Positions 1-9,300 of a DNA stretch of 64,000 bases are shown here, in pieces. The notes beneath the pieces were generated by a model. It ran no database searches. It saw only the letters and a program-made list of their open reading frames with translations, and was not told the origin of the DNA. The position numbers and the translations under genes are program-made. The stretch's first letter is position 1, and each line of letters opens with the position of its first letter. Source of the DNA: Thiofaba sp039822285 (lineage in GTDB: Bacteria; Pseudomonadota; Gammaproteobacteria; Halothiobacillales; Halothiobacillaceae); NCBI RefSeq assembly GCF_039822285.1, contig NZ_JBAJEY010000005.1, positions 62,001-126,000 of the forward strand, read 5' to 3'.

Positions 1-374
1 TGCCGGACCCCGCCCTGGCTGCGGCCCTCGGGCGCCTGCTGCGACAGAACGGCGGCGAGCTGGTGAGCGATGCGGCCAAGGCCAGCCTGCGCCTGACCGT
101 CACCGATTACACCCCTGGCAGCCGCCAGGTGGTGATCGACCCCCGCGCGCGCCTGCGCGAGGTGGAGCTGACCCTGCGCGTGGTCATCAAGGCCGAGGAT
201 GCCCAGGGTCAGACCCTGCTCGCGGGCGAGAGCTTCGAGGCCGCGCGCATGATGCATTACGACCCGAACAACCTGCTCGCCGCCGGCGAGGATGAGGCGA
301 GGCTGCGTGCCGACATGCACGAGATCGTCGCCCAGTCCATCCTTGCCCGGCTGCGGGCGGCGGCTGGCCGCTGA
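1..374 (+). CDS. lptE: LPS-assembly lipoprotein LptE, C-terminal part (cut by window edge)
   Basis: The reading frame is open from the first bases, so the start and the lipoprotein signal lie upstream of the window. About 124 codons remain. LptE is the outer-membrane lipoprotein that plugs the LptD barrel during lipopolysaccharide export. The visible part has the LptE pattern: a helix with LGRLLRQ, beta strands (LRLTVTDY, VELTLRVVIKA), then a C-terminal helix. Its position directly before holA, with 3 bases between them, is the usual gammaproteobacterial order and supports the call. A GTG at 63 is an internal valine, not the start. Confidence 0.82.
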   Translation, partial: PDPALAAALGRLLRQNGGELVSDAAKASLRLTVTDYTPGSRQVVIDPRARLREVELTLRVVIKAEDAQGQTLLAGESFEAARMMHYDPNNLLAAGEDEARLRADMHEIVAQSILARLRAAAGR

Positions 375-377
375 GAC

Positions 378-1382
378 ATGAAGGTCCGCGCCGACCAACT
401 CGCCCGCGCCCTGGAGCGCGGCCTGCCGACCGGCCTCCTGATCACCGGCGACGAACCGCAGCAGAAGATCGAGGCGCTCGACCAGGCGCTCGCCCTCGGA
501 CGGCAGTCCGGCATGGACGAGCGCCTGCGCTTCGAGATCGACCACGGCTTCGACTGGTCCAGCCTGATCGGCGAGTGGGCCGCCCCCTCCCTGTTCGCCC
601 CGCGCCGCATCTTTGATCTGCGCCTTGCCAGCCTGCGCCTGTCCAAGGAGGCGTCCGCCTGGCTGGCATCCGCCGCCAGCGAACCGCCCGGCACCAACCT
701 CTTGATCGTCAGCACGGCCCGCCTGGAGGCGGCGCAGAAGAAGTCCGCCTGGGTGCAGGCCTTCGAGAAGCACGGCCTGTGGCTGGAGGTCTGGCCGCTC
801 AAGGAAGGCGAGCTTGTGGCGTGGATGGAGCGCCGCCTGCGCAGCCAGGGACTCGAGGCCGAGCGCGAGGCCCTGCGCCTTCTGGCCGAGCAGGTGGAGG
901 GCAACCTGCTCGCCGCCGCGCAGGAGATCGACAAGCTCGCGCTGCTCTTCCCCCAGGGGAAGCGGCTTTCCGTGGAGGACATCCTCGGCACCGTGGCCGA
1001 CTCCAGCCGCCACACCATCTTCGAGTTGAGCGACGCCGTGCTGCGCGGGGACGCGAGGCGTGCCCTACGGGTGCTGCACGGCCTGCAGGGCGAAGGCGAG
1101 GAGCCGGTCCTGCTCGGCTGGGCGCTGACCCGCGAGATCCGCCTGATCGCCGACCTCGCCACCCGCCTCGAACACGGTGAAACGCTCGCCCACGCCCAGA
1201 AGGCCCTCAAGATCCGCGACCCGCAGATCCGCCAGTACGCCGCGCGCGCCAGGCTCGGCGCGCGCCGCTGGCAGGCCCTCTTGGGCGAAGCCGCCCTGCT
1301 CGATAGGATCAACAAGGGCGTCGCCCCCGGTCGCCCCTGGCCCATGCTCACCGAACTCACCCTGCGCGCCTGCCGGGACTGA
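378..1382 (+). CDS. holA: DNA polymerase III delta subunit
   Basis: HolA is the clamp-loader subunit that opens the beta sliding clamp. The 334-residue product is family length. It starts with the delta N-terminal domain (LLITGDEPQQK near residues 20-30, the degenerate nucleotide-binding loop). It continues with the AAA+-like lid (VADSSRHTIFELSDAVLRGD) and ends in a helical collar domain. The ATG lies 3 bases after the lptE stop, so the two are co-transcribed. A REP-like repeat follows 11 bases after its stop. Confidence 0.93.
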   Translation: MKVRADQLARALERGLPTGLLITGDEPQQKIEALDQALALGRQSGMDERLRFEIDHGFDWSSLIGEWAAPSLFAPRRIFDLRLASLRLSKEASAWLASAASEPPGTNLLIVSTARLEAAQKKSAWVQAFEKHGLWLEVWPLKEGELVAWMERRLRSQGLEAEREALRLLAEQVEGNLLAAAQEIDKLALLFPQGKRLSVEDILGTVADSSRHTIFELSDAVLRGDARRALRVLHGLQGEGEEPVLLGWALTREIRLIADLATRLEHGETLAHAQKALKIRDPQIRQYAARARLGARRWQALLGEAALLDRINKGVAPGRPWPMLTELTLRACRD

Positions 1383-1393
1383 AAGCCCCACCC

Positions 1394-1420
1394 TGTAGGA
1401 GGCCCGCCCCGGGCCGCTGA
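1394..1420 (+). repeat. REP-like palindromic repeat, family A
   Basis: A TGTAGGAGG head is followed by the hairpin GGCCCG-CCC-CGGGCC (1401-1415) and a GCTGA tail. The same TAGGAGGCCCGCCC core recurs at 51394, 51467 and 51514 and in reverse orientation at 13403-13421. It lies in the 180-base gap between holA and proA. No other clear feature was found in that gap. Confidence 0.7.
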
Positions 1421-1562
1421 TCCAGTGCCTGATCGCCGCGGTTCGCCGCCCCCACGGCAGGCTTGCACGACCCACTCGCCATGCCGAGATCCGCGGCTGT
1501 GGTGTGGTTCTTGACCATTTCTGCGACAATCCCCTCATCCGTACCCCGATACTCACACGTTC

Positions 1563-2819
1563 ATGGAACAGTTGATCCAGACCCTGGGCCAGCAGGCCCG
1601 CCAGGCCGCGCGCCAGCTTGCCCGCGCCGAGACCGCCGCCAAGAACCGGGCGCTTGAGGCCATCGCCCAAGCCTTGCTCGACGGGGCGGACGAGATCATC
1701 GCCGCCAACGCGCAGGATCTTGAGGCCGGCAAGGCCGTCGGCCTTGATGCCGCCATGCTCGACCGCCTGTCCATCGACAGCGCGCGCATCAAGGCCATGG
1801 CCGAGGGCGTGCGCCAGATCGTCGCCCTGCCCGACCCGGTCGGCGCCATCGACGACATGAACTACCGCCCGTCCGGCATCCAGCTCGGCAAGATGCGCGT
1901 GCCCATCGGGGTGATCGGCATCATCTATGAGTCGCGCCCGAATGTGACCGTGGATGCCGCCGCGCTGTGCCTGAAGTCCGGCAATGCCACCATCCTGCGC
2001 GGCGGCTCGGAGGCGGCACACTCCAACCGCGCCCTCGCCGGCTGCATCCAGAGCGGCCTGCGCAAGGCCGGGCTGCCGGAGGCCGCGGTGCAGGTCATCC
2101 CCACCACCGACCGCGAGGCGGTGGGTGCCATGCTGCGCGCGCGCGGCCTGATCGACGTGATCATCCCGCGCGGCGGCAAGGGCCTGATCGAACGCGTGGC
2201 GAGCGAGAGCCTGATCCCGGTCATCAAGCACCTGGACGGCAACTGCCACGTCTACATCGACGACACCGCCGACGTGCAGAAGGCGCTGAAGGTGGCCATC
2301 AATGCCAAGACCCACCGTTACGGCGTGTGCAACGCGATGGAGACCCTGCTGGTGGCCGAGGGCATCGCCGCGGAGGTGCTGCCCGCGCTGGCCGACGCCT
2401 ACCTTGCCAAGGGGGTCGAGCTGCGCGGCTGCAACCGCACGCGCGCCATCCTCGACGGCGTGGCCGTGAAGGCTGCGACCGAGGACGACTGGTACACCGA
2501 GTACCTCGCCCCGATCCTGGCGATCAAGGTGGTGGACGACCTCGACATGGCGATCGGGCACATCGAGCAGTACGGTTCGCATCACACCGACGCCATCATC
2601 ACCGAGGACTACACCCGCGCCCGCCGTTTCCTGCGCGAGGTGGACTCCTCGAGCGTGATGGTCAACGCCTCCACCCGCTTCGCCGATGGCTTCGAGTATG
2701 GCCTTGGCGCCGAGATCGGCATCTCCACCGACAAGCTGCACGCCCGCGGCCCGGTGGGGCTGGAGGGGCTGACCACGCAGAAGTGGATCGTGCTGGGCGA
2801 TGGGCACATCCGCAGCTGA
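1563..2819 (+). CDS. proA: Gamma-glutamyl phosphate reductase
   Basis: ProA catalyses the NADPH-dependent reduction of gamma-glutamyl phosphate to glutamate semialdehyde, the second step of proline synthesis. The 418 residues match the family. Visible signatures are the nucleotide-binding stretch GVIGIIYESRPNVTVD, LKSGNATILRGG, IIPRGGKGLI and the catalytic cysteine in YGVCNAMETLL (Cys256). The C-terminal block TDAIITED and RFADGFEYGLGAEIGIST is also typical. Its partner proB is about 12 kb away on the other strand, so the proline genes are split in this genome. No good Shine-Dalgarno sequence precedes this ATG. Confidence 0.96.
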   Translation: MEQLIQTLGQQARQAARQLARAETAAKNRALEAIAQALLDGADEIIAANAQDLEAGKAVGLDAAMLDRLSIDSARIKAMAEGVRQIVALPDPVGAIDDMNYRPSGIQLGKMRVPIGVIGIIYESRPNVTVDAAALCLKSGNATILRGGSEAAHSNRALAGCIQSGLRKAGLPEAAVQVIPTTDREAVGAMLRARGLIDVIIPRGGKGLIERVASESLIPVIKHLDGNCHVYIDDTADVQKALKVAINAKTHRYGVCNAMETLLVAEGIAAEVLPALADAYLAKGVELRGCNRTRAILDGVAVKAATEDDWYTEYLAPILAIKVVDDLDMAIGHIEQYGSHHTDAIITEDYTRARRFLREVDSSSVMVNASTRFADGFEYGLGAEIGISTDKLHARGPVGLEGLTTQKWIVLGDGHIRS

Positions 2820-2831
2820 GGTGGGTAGGGT

Positions 2832-3458
2832 TTGATCGGCATCCTCGGCGGCACCTTCGACCCGGTCCACTACGGCCACCTGCGCCTGGCGGAGGAGGTG
2901 CGCGAGGCGCTAGGACTTGCGCAGGTGCGCTTCATCCCGGCCTTCCAGCCACCGCACCGCGAGGCCCCTGTCGCCTCGGCGCGGCAGCGGCTGGCCATGC
3001 TGCACCTTGCGCTCCAGGACAACGAGGCCTTCACCGTCGACACGCGCGAATACGACCGGGGCGGACCGTCGTGGATGGTCGACACCTGCGCCTCGCTGCG
3101 CGCGTCCTACGGCGACCGCCCGCTGGTGCTGATCATGGGCATGGACGCCTTCAACGGCTTCACCCGCTGGCGGGACTGGCAGGGCATCCTCGCGCGGGTG
3201 CACCTCGCGGTGGCCACGCGCCCCGGGGCGACCGCCAAGGGCGAGGCCACCGGACTGCTCGCCGAGCGCGGCAGCACCGTGGCCGAACTTGAACGGGCCC
3301 CGGCCGGCCGCATTGTCGAGGTGCCGATCTCCGCGCTGGACATCTCGGCGACCCGCCTCCGCGAGCTGGCCGCGCAGAGCCACAGTACCCGCTACCTTTT
3401 ACCGGAAGCGGTGCGCGAGTACCTTCTTACGCACCGCCTCTACCGCACAAACCTTTGA
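2832..3458 (+). CDS. nadD: Nicotinate-nucleotide adenylyltransferase
   Basis: NadD transfers AMP from ATP to nicotinate mononucleotide in NAD synthesis. The 208-residue protein begins with the nucleotidyltransferase signature GGTFDPVHYGHL (residues 5-16) and carries ISALDISATRLRELA near the C-terminus. This is the ISSTxIR motif that binds the triphosphate. The start is TTG, preceded by GAGGTGGG. It gives the normal N-terminus MIGILGG, and no ATG is available in frame between the proA stop and this point. It leads into rsfS and rlmH, the standard neighbours. Confidence 0.94.
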   Translation: MIGILGGTFDPVHYGHLRLAEEVREALGLAQVRFIPAFQPPHREAPVASARQRLAMLHLALQDNEAFTVDTREYDRGGPSWMVDTCASLRASYGDRPLVLIMGMDAFNGFTRWRDWQGILARVHLAVATRPGATAKGEATGLLAERGSTVAELERAPAGRIVEVPISALDISATRLRELAAQSHSTRYLLPEAVREYLLTHRLYRTNL

Positions 3459-3474
3459 ACATCCAGAGAACTGC

Positions 3475-3813
3475 ATGGAACTTGAACAACTTCGCGACAC
3501 CGTGGTGCACGCGTTGGAAGACCTGAAGGGCACCGACGTGCGCGTGCTTGACGTACGGGGCCGCTGCTCCTTCACCGACCTGATGATCTTCGCCTCCGGC
3601 ACCTCCGATCGGCACGTCAAGTCGCTCGCCGCCCATGTCGAGGAGAAGGTACGCGAGGCAGGCGTGCGCCCGCTGGGCGTCGAGGGCGCCGACCAGGCCC
3701 AGGCCAGCTGGGTGCTCCTTGACCTGGGCGACATCGTCATGCACGTGATGCTGCCCGAGACGCGCGAGTTCTATCAGCTCGAAAAACTGTGGGGTGCCGA
3801 GGCCAAGGCGTGA
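3475..3813 (+). CDS. rsfS: Ribosomal silencing factor RsfS
   Basis: RsfS binds ribosomal protein L14 and blocks subunit joining when nutrients are short. The 112-residue product is family length and contains DLMIFASGTSDRHVKSLA, GVEGADQAQASWVLLDLGDIVMHV and a C-terminal ETREFYQLEKLW, all hallmark segments. The open frame extends upstream into nadD, but the ATG at 3475 gives the conserved start. It lies between nadD and rlmH in the usual cluster. Confidence 0.94.
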   Translation: MELEQLRDTVVHALEDLKGTDVRVLDVRGRCSFTDLMIFASGTSDRHVKSLAAHVEEKVREAGVRPLGVEGADQAQASWVLLDLGDIVMHVMLPETREFYQLEKLWGAEAKA

Positions 3814-3820
3814 CGGGCGC

Positions 3821-3839
3821 GTAGGGGCGCGGCCCCTAC
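3821..3839 (+). repeat. Short perfect hairpin between rsfS and rlmH
   Basis: GTAGGGGC and GCCCCTAC form a perfect 8-bp stem around the loop GCG. The following AGGAGG is the ribosome binding site of rlmH. It could be a REP-like repeat or a weak processing or attenuation hairpin. There is no T-run after it, so it is not a normal terminator. Confidence 0.55.
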
Positions 3840-3854
3840 AGGAGGCTCACGAGC

Positions 3855-4325
3855 ATGCGCATCCACCTGATCGCCATCGGCGAAAAGATGCCCGCCTGGG
3901 TGCAGGCGGGCTTCGATGAGTACGCCCGCCGCCTGCCGCGCGAGTGCACCCTGGTGTTGCGCGAGCTGCCGCTGGCCACGCGCGGCAAGACCGGTGACCC
4001 TGCGCGCTGGAAGCGCGAGGAGGCCGAGGCCATCCGGGCGGCCATCCCGAAAGGGGCCCATGTCGTCGCCCTCGACGTGCTGGGCAAGGCCTGGGACACG
4101 CCCGAGCTTGCCCGCCGGCTCGGCACCTGGATGCAGGAGTGCAGCGACGTGGCCCTGCTGGTCGGCGGACCGGACGGGCTGGACGAGTCCCTGCTGCGCG
4201 AGGCCCATGCCCGCTGGTCGCTCTCCCCCCTGACCTTTCCCCACCCGCTGGTGCGCATCGTGCTCGCCGAGCAGGTCTACCGGGCCTGGAGCCTGCTCAA
4301 CCATCACCCCTACCATCGCGCATGA
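3855..4325 (+). CDS. rlmH: 23S rRNA pseudouridine-1915 N3-methyltransferase RlmH
   Basis: RlmH methylates pseudouridine 1915 of 23S rRNA using S-adenosylmethionine and acts on assembled 70S ribosomes. The 156-residue SPOUT protein has the family N-terminus MRIHLIAIGEKMPAWV and the cofactor-knot segments VALDVLGKAWDT and LLVGGPDGLDESL. It ends in the conserved LLNHHPYHRA. An AGGAGG lies 9 bases before the ATG. Its stop overlaps the maf start by four bases (ATGA). Confidence 0.95.
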   Translation: MRIHLIAIGEKMPAWVQAGFDEYARRLPRECTLVLRELPLATRGKTGDPARWKREEAEAIRAAIPKGAHVVALDVLGKAWDTPELARRLGTWMQECSDVALLVGGPDGLDESLLREAHARWSLSPLTFPHPLVRIVLAEQVYRAWSLLNHHPYHRA

Positions 4326-4906
4326 ACCGCCTGATCCTCGCCTCCACCTCGCCCCGCCGCGCCGCGCTCCTGCGCCAGATCGGCGTGGCGTTCGAGCAGC
4401 GGGCGGTGGAGGTGGACGAGTCACCCCGTCCCGGCGAGGTGGCGGCCGAGACCGCCCTGCGCCTGGCGGTGGCCAAGGCGGAGGCGGGGCGCCCCCGGGC
4501 TGCCCCGGGGCAGGCGGTGCTCGCCGCGGACACCCTGGTGAGCCTGGACGGTGAGCCCTTGGGCAAACCGCGTGACCGCGAGGACTTCTTCGCCATGCTG
4601 CGCCGTCTGTCCGGCCGCCGGCACGAGGTCTACACCGCCGTGGCCCTGGCCTGGGAGGATCAGATCAAATCCTTCCTCTCGGTCAGCCACGTGGACTTCC
4701 GCCCCCTGCTGGATGCCGAGCTGGCCGCCTACTGGGAGACCGGGGAGCCGCAGGACAAGGCCGGCGGCTACGCGATTCAGGGCTTGGCGGCCATCTTCAT
4801 CACCCGCCTCGAGGGCAGCTTTTCCGGGGTCATGGGCCTGCCTCTGTTCGAAACCGCCGAGCTTTTGCAGCAGGCGGGCATCCCCCTCTGGAGCACCACC
4901 GGATGA
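4322..4906 (+). CDS. maf: Maf-family nucleoside triphosphate pyrophosphatase
   Basis: Maf proteins hydrolyse non-canonical or excess nucleoside triphosphates such as dTTP, UTP or modified bases. The 194-residue protein shows LILASTSPRRAALLRQIG at the N-terminus, VLAADTLVSLDGEPLGKP with the metal-binding Asp, and DKAGGYAIQG with the catalytic Asp-Lys pair. It is probably the YhdE-type dTTPase/UTPase, judged mainly by its place before rng. It overlaps rlmH and rng by four bases each, so the three are translationally coupled. Confidence 0.93.
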   Translation: MNRLILASTSPRRAALLRQIGVAFEQRAVEVDESPRPGEVAAETALRLAVAKAEAGRPRAAPGQAVLAADTLVSLDGEPLGKPRDREDFFAMLRRLSGRRHEVYTAVALAWEDQIKSFLSVSHVDFRPLLDAELAAYWETGEPQDKAGGYAIQGLAAIFITRLEGSFSGVMGLPLFETAELLQQAGIPLWSTTG

Positions 4907-6375
4907 GTGAAGAGATCCTGATCAACGTCACGCCGCAGGAGACGCGCATCGCCTTCATCGAGAACGGCGTGCTGCAGGAGATCGCCATCGAACGCCAGCG
5001 CAGCCGGGGCATCGTCGGCAACATCTACAAGGGCCGGGTGAGCCGGGTGCTGCCGGGCATGGAGGCGGCGTTCATCGACATCGGCCTGGAGCGCGCGGCC
5101 TTCCTGCACGTCTCCGACCTGGACCTGACCCCGGAGGAGAAGCAGACCGGGGTGGAGACCACCCCGCCGCAGATCCAGGAGATCCTGCGCGCAGGTCAAG
5201 AGCTTCTGGTGCAGGTGATCAAGGAGCCGCTCGGCACCAAGGGCGCGCGCCTGACCTCGGAGATCACCATCCCCAGCCGTTACCTCGTCTACCTGCCAAG
5301 CGGACGCAACATCGGCGTCTCCAGCCGGATCGAGGACGAGGTAGAGCGCACGCGGCTGAAGACCGTGCTGCAGGAGGCCCTAGCCGAGCACCCCGTGCCC
5401 GGCGGCTTCATCGTGCGCACCGCCGCCGAAGGCGTGGACGCGGAGAGCCTGCGTCGCGACATGCTCTTCCTGCACAAGCTGTGGACCGACGTCTTTGATC
5501 GCGCCCAGCGCGTCTCCGCCGGCCGACTGGTGCACGAGGACCTGCCGATCGTGCTCCGCACCCTGCGCGACCTGGTCGGCGGCGAGGTGGAGAAGGTCCG
5601 CATCGACTCGCGCGAAACCTACCACCGCGCCGCCCACTTCGCCGAGCGCATGGAACCGGACCTGCTCCCGCTGCTGGAGCACTACACCGGCGAGCGGCCG
5701 ATCTTCGAGCTGTACAACGTCGAGGAGGAGATCCAGCGCGCCCTGGAGCGCAAAGTGCCGCTCAAGTCCGGTGGCTACCTGATCATCGACCAGACCGAGG
5801 CGATGACCACCATCGACATCAACACGGGCGCTTATGTCGGCCACCGCACGCTCGAGGAGACGATCTTCAAGACCAACCTCGAAGCGGCTCAGGCCATCGC
5901 CCGTCAGCTGAGGCTGCGCAACCTCGGCGGCATCATCATCATCGACTTCATCGACATGCAGGAGCCGGAGCACCGCCAGCAGGTGCTGCGTGCCCTGCAG
6001 AAGGGACTGGAGCGCGACCACGCCAAGACCAAGGTGTGCGAGGTCTCGAGCCTGGGCCTGGTCGAGATGACCCGCAAGCGCACGCGCGAGAGCCTTGAAC
6101 ACGTGCTCTGCCAGGGCTGCCCGACCTGCGGCGGGCGCGGCAGCATCAAAACCGCCGAGACGGTCTGCTACGAGATCTTCCGCGAGATCCTGCGCCTCTC
6201 GCGCCAGTACGACACCAGGCAGATGCTGGTGCTTGCCGCGCAGCCGGTGATCGACCGCCTGCTGGACGAAGACTCGACTGCGCTGGCCGAGCTGCAGGCC
6301 TTCACCGGCGTGCCGGTGCGCCTGCAGGTCGAGGCGCTGTACACCCCCGAGCAGTACGACATCGTCCTCATCTGA
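4903..6375 (+). CDS. rng: Ribonuclease G
   Basis: RNase G is the RNase E homologue that trims the 5' end of 16S rRNA and cuts some mRNAs. At 490 residues it is the short form without the degradosome scaffold. An S1 domain near residues 35-125 contains GNIYKGRVSRVLPGMEAAF. The catalytic core has IDQTEAMTTIDINTGAYVG and GGIIIIDFIDM with the Mg-binding Asp residues. A zinc-link motif CPTCGGRGSI follows. It sits in maf-rng-yhdP-nit, the normal arrangement. Confidence 0.96.
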   Translation: MSEEILINVTPQETRIAFIENGVLQEIAIERQRSRGIVGNIYKGRVSRVLPGMEAAFIDIGLERAAFLHVSDLDLTPEEKQTGVETTPPQIQEILRAGQELLVQVIKEPLGTKGARLTSEITIPSRYLVYLPSGRNIGVSSRIEDEVERTRLKTVLQEALAEHPVPGGFIVRTAAEGVDAESLRRDMLFLHKLWTDVFDRAQRVSAGRLVHEDLPIVLRTLRDLVGGEVEKVRIDSRETYHRAAHFAERMEPDLLPLLEHYTGERPIFELYNVEEEIQRALERKVPLKSGGYLIIDQTEAMTTIDINTGAYVGHRTLEETIFKTNLEAAQAIARQLRLRNLGGIIIIDFIDMQEPEHRQQVLRALQKGLERDHAKTKVCEVSSLGLVEMTRKRTRESLEHVLCQGCPTCGGRGSIKTAETVCYEIFREILRLSRQYDTRQMLVLAAQPVIDRLLDEDSTALAELQAFTGVPVRLQVEALYTPEQYDIVLI

Positions 6376-6382
6376 ACCGTCC

Positions 6383-9300
6383 ATGTCCCGCTCCCCGGCC
6401 CCCGTCCGCTTTCTGCAACGCATCCTGCTGCCGGGGCTGGGGCTTGCGGTCATCCTGCTCGCGGTCCTGCTCAGCGGCGCCCGCCTGCTGCTGCCCGTCT
6501 TCGAGGCGGATGTGCGCCACTGGATCGAGCGCATCGCCCAAGACCACGGCGTCGAGCTCGACGCCGGCCGCCTCGAACTCGACTGGCAGGGTATGGGGCC
6601 ACGCCTCTCCCTCACCGACGCCACCCTTCACGGCCAGGGCGGAACCACCCCGCTCCGCCTGCGCCGGCTGTCGCTGACCCTGGACCTTCCGCGCAGCCTG
6701 CTCGGTGCCCGGCTGCACTTCGGCGCGCTGGACGTGGAGGGCGCAAGCCTCCAGCTTGTGCGCGATGGCGAGGGCCGCTGGCAGTTGCAGGGGCTTGCCA
6801 GCAGCGCCGCCAGGAACAGCACCGCGGAAGCCGCGTGGCCGGCCTGGATGGGCATGGCCCGCCGCGTGCATCTCGTGGGCAGCCATCTGGACCTGCGCGA
6901 CGAGCGGAGCGGCCTAGACCTGTCGATCGAAGACATCGAGGCCCTGTTCGAGGAGGGGCTGACCGGGCAGCGCATGGCCCTGCGGATGGACCTTCCGCGA
7001 CAGCTTGGGGGACGGATCGAACTGCGCGCCCGTCTTGCGGGCAGCCTCGCGGAACTGTCCCAGCCCACCGGCGAGGTATGGCTGTCCACCTCCGGCCTCG
7101 ACATGGCCGGCTGGAGCGCACTGCTGGCGTCGCTTTCCTTGGACGCGGCGGCACTCCCCGTCGCCTTCGACGAGCTGCCGCGCTTCGAGAAGGGCGAGGT
7201 GCGCGGACAGGCCTGGCTGACGCTGCGGGATGGCGCCCTGATCGACACGCAGGCCCGCCTGGAACTGGCCGACTGGCGCATCAACCCGCTCCAGGCCCTG
7301 CGCGCCGGAGAGCGGGAGGTGGCACTGCACAGCCGCCTGGATCTGAGATTGAGGCATGCCGGGGAGGACTGGAACCTCGACCTTGCGGCCACGCCGAGCG
7401 ATCCCCGCCAGCCGCCACAGCGCTTCTCCCTCCGCCGCACGCAGGATCAGCTGGCCATGGCGGGCGAGCATTTCGACCTCGACCTCCTTCGCCCATGGCT
7501 GGTGGTCACCCCCATCCTGCCGGAGTCCTTGCGGCATGCGCTCATCCTGCACCGCCCCGTCGGCCAGCTGAACACGCTCAACCTGCACATGCGGCTGGCC
7601 GGGGAAGGCAGCAACGGCCTGCCCGAGCTGCAAGGCCACGCGCGCTTCGAGGCCATCGGCTGGCGCGGTGAGGGCTACCTGCCCGATGTCGCCGCCCTGC
7701 GCGGCGAGGCCTGGCTCGCGGGCACGGCGGCCCTGCTGCGTCTCGACAGCCCCGGACTGCGCGCCGATTTCCACGGCAAGTTCCGCGAGCCGATGGCCTT
7801 CGACCAGGCGCGCGGCGACCTCGCCCTGTTCTGGGCCGACACCCCGCGCCTGGTCGGCCGCGGCCTGAGCCTCGCCAACCGCGACCTCGCCCTGCAGGCC
7901 GAACTGCAGCTCGACCTGCCCCAGGACGGCGCCCCCCTGATCGCGCTCGAGGGCCGTTTCCAGCGCGCCCGTGCCGAACGCGTGCCGGCCTATCTGCCGG
8001 TGGACGAACTGGGGGAAGAGGCGCTTGCCTGGCTGGACCGGGCCCTCCCCCAAAGCGGTGGCTTCGTCCCGCAGGGCGCCCTGCACCTGCATGGCGACCT
8101 TTCCCGCTTCCCCTACTACGCCGAGGGCGGCGGCCAGTTCGAGGTCCGCTTTGCCTTCCAGGACCTGCGGCTCGACTACGCCCCCGGCTGGCGTCCGGCC
8201 GAGCGGCTGCACGGCGAACTCGCCTTCGTCAACAACGGGCTGGAAGGGCGCATCGACGGCGGGAGCCTTCGCGGCGTTCCCCTGCGCGAGGGCTGGCTCG
8301 CCATCCCGGACTTCGACCGCCCCCGCCTCGACCTGCGTCTTGTCTTCGCCGGCAAGGTCGAGTCGATGCTGGAGACGCTCAAAGACAGCCCCCTGATCAA
8401 GGAACGGGCCGCCTTCGATGACGCGACCCTGACTGGCCCCGCCGCGCTGCACCTCGGCATCGAGGTGCGGCTGGACAGCGCCGATCCCCGCCCAGACCAG
8501 GCGGAGGGTTGGATCGACCTGCATGGCGCCCGTCTTGCCGCCTTCGATCAGGTGTTCGAAGCGCTCCAGGGCCGACTCCACTTTCTCGACGACCGGCTGG
8601 ACGCCCACGACATCCGCGCCCGTTACCGCGGACGGGAGGCGCGGCTCGGGGTCGAGAGCGAGCCCCGTGGCACGGCCTACGCCTACCGCATCAGCCTCGA
8701 CACCCTGACCGAGGCGGGCGACTGGCTGGAGGCGGGTTCCCCGTGGTCTTCGCGCCTGAAGGGCGCCTTCCCGCTCCACGCCGAACTTCTGCTCGACGCG
8801 AAAGGTCCGCGTGGAAGGCCTGTGGACCTGGAGCTGCGCAGCGAACTGGAGGGTCTGACCATCGACCTCCCCCTCCCCTTTGGCAAGTCTGCGGACGCCC
8901 GGCACCCCACCGAGGCCCGGCTGACATGGCGGGATGGCGTGCTCGACCGCCTGCAGCTGCGCCAACCGGGCCAACTTGCGGCCCGCCTGGAGCTGACCGA
9001 CAGCCGCGTACGGGCCGGCCACATCCAGCTTGGCGAAGGCGAGGCGGAGACGCCCATCGGAGAAGGCCGGCTACTGATCGAAGCGAACCTACCAGCATTC
9101 GACCTCGGCGCCTGGCAGGCGGCCCTCGACACCCCGCCGGGCGATGCCCAGACCCTGCCGGCCAGGATCGACCTGCGCGCCCGTCTTGGCCGTCTGGAGG
9201 CCTTTGGCAGCACATGGGAGGCCATGCAGGTGGATGGCCAGCGCGACCCGACCGGCTGGCGCCTGCGGCTGGAATCGCCTCGCCTGGCCGGCCTGGCCCG

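Noticed and set aside
257..1468. A 403-codon open frame on the minus strand opposite holA
   Set aside because: Ser, Arg and Ala rich shadow frame over lptE and holA with no domain.
1501..1562. Promoter for proA (TTGACC at 1511)
   Set aside because: No -10 element with acceptable spacing follows it.
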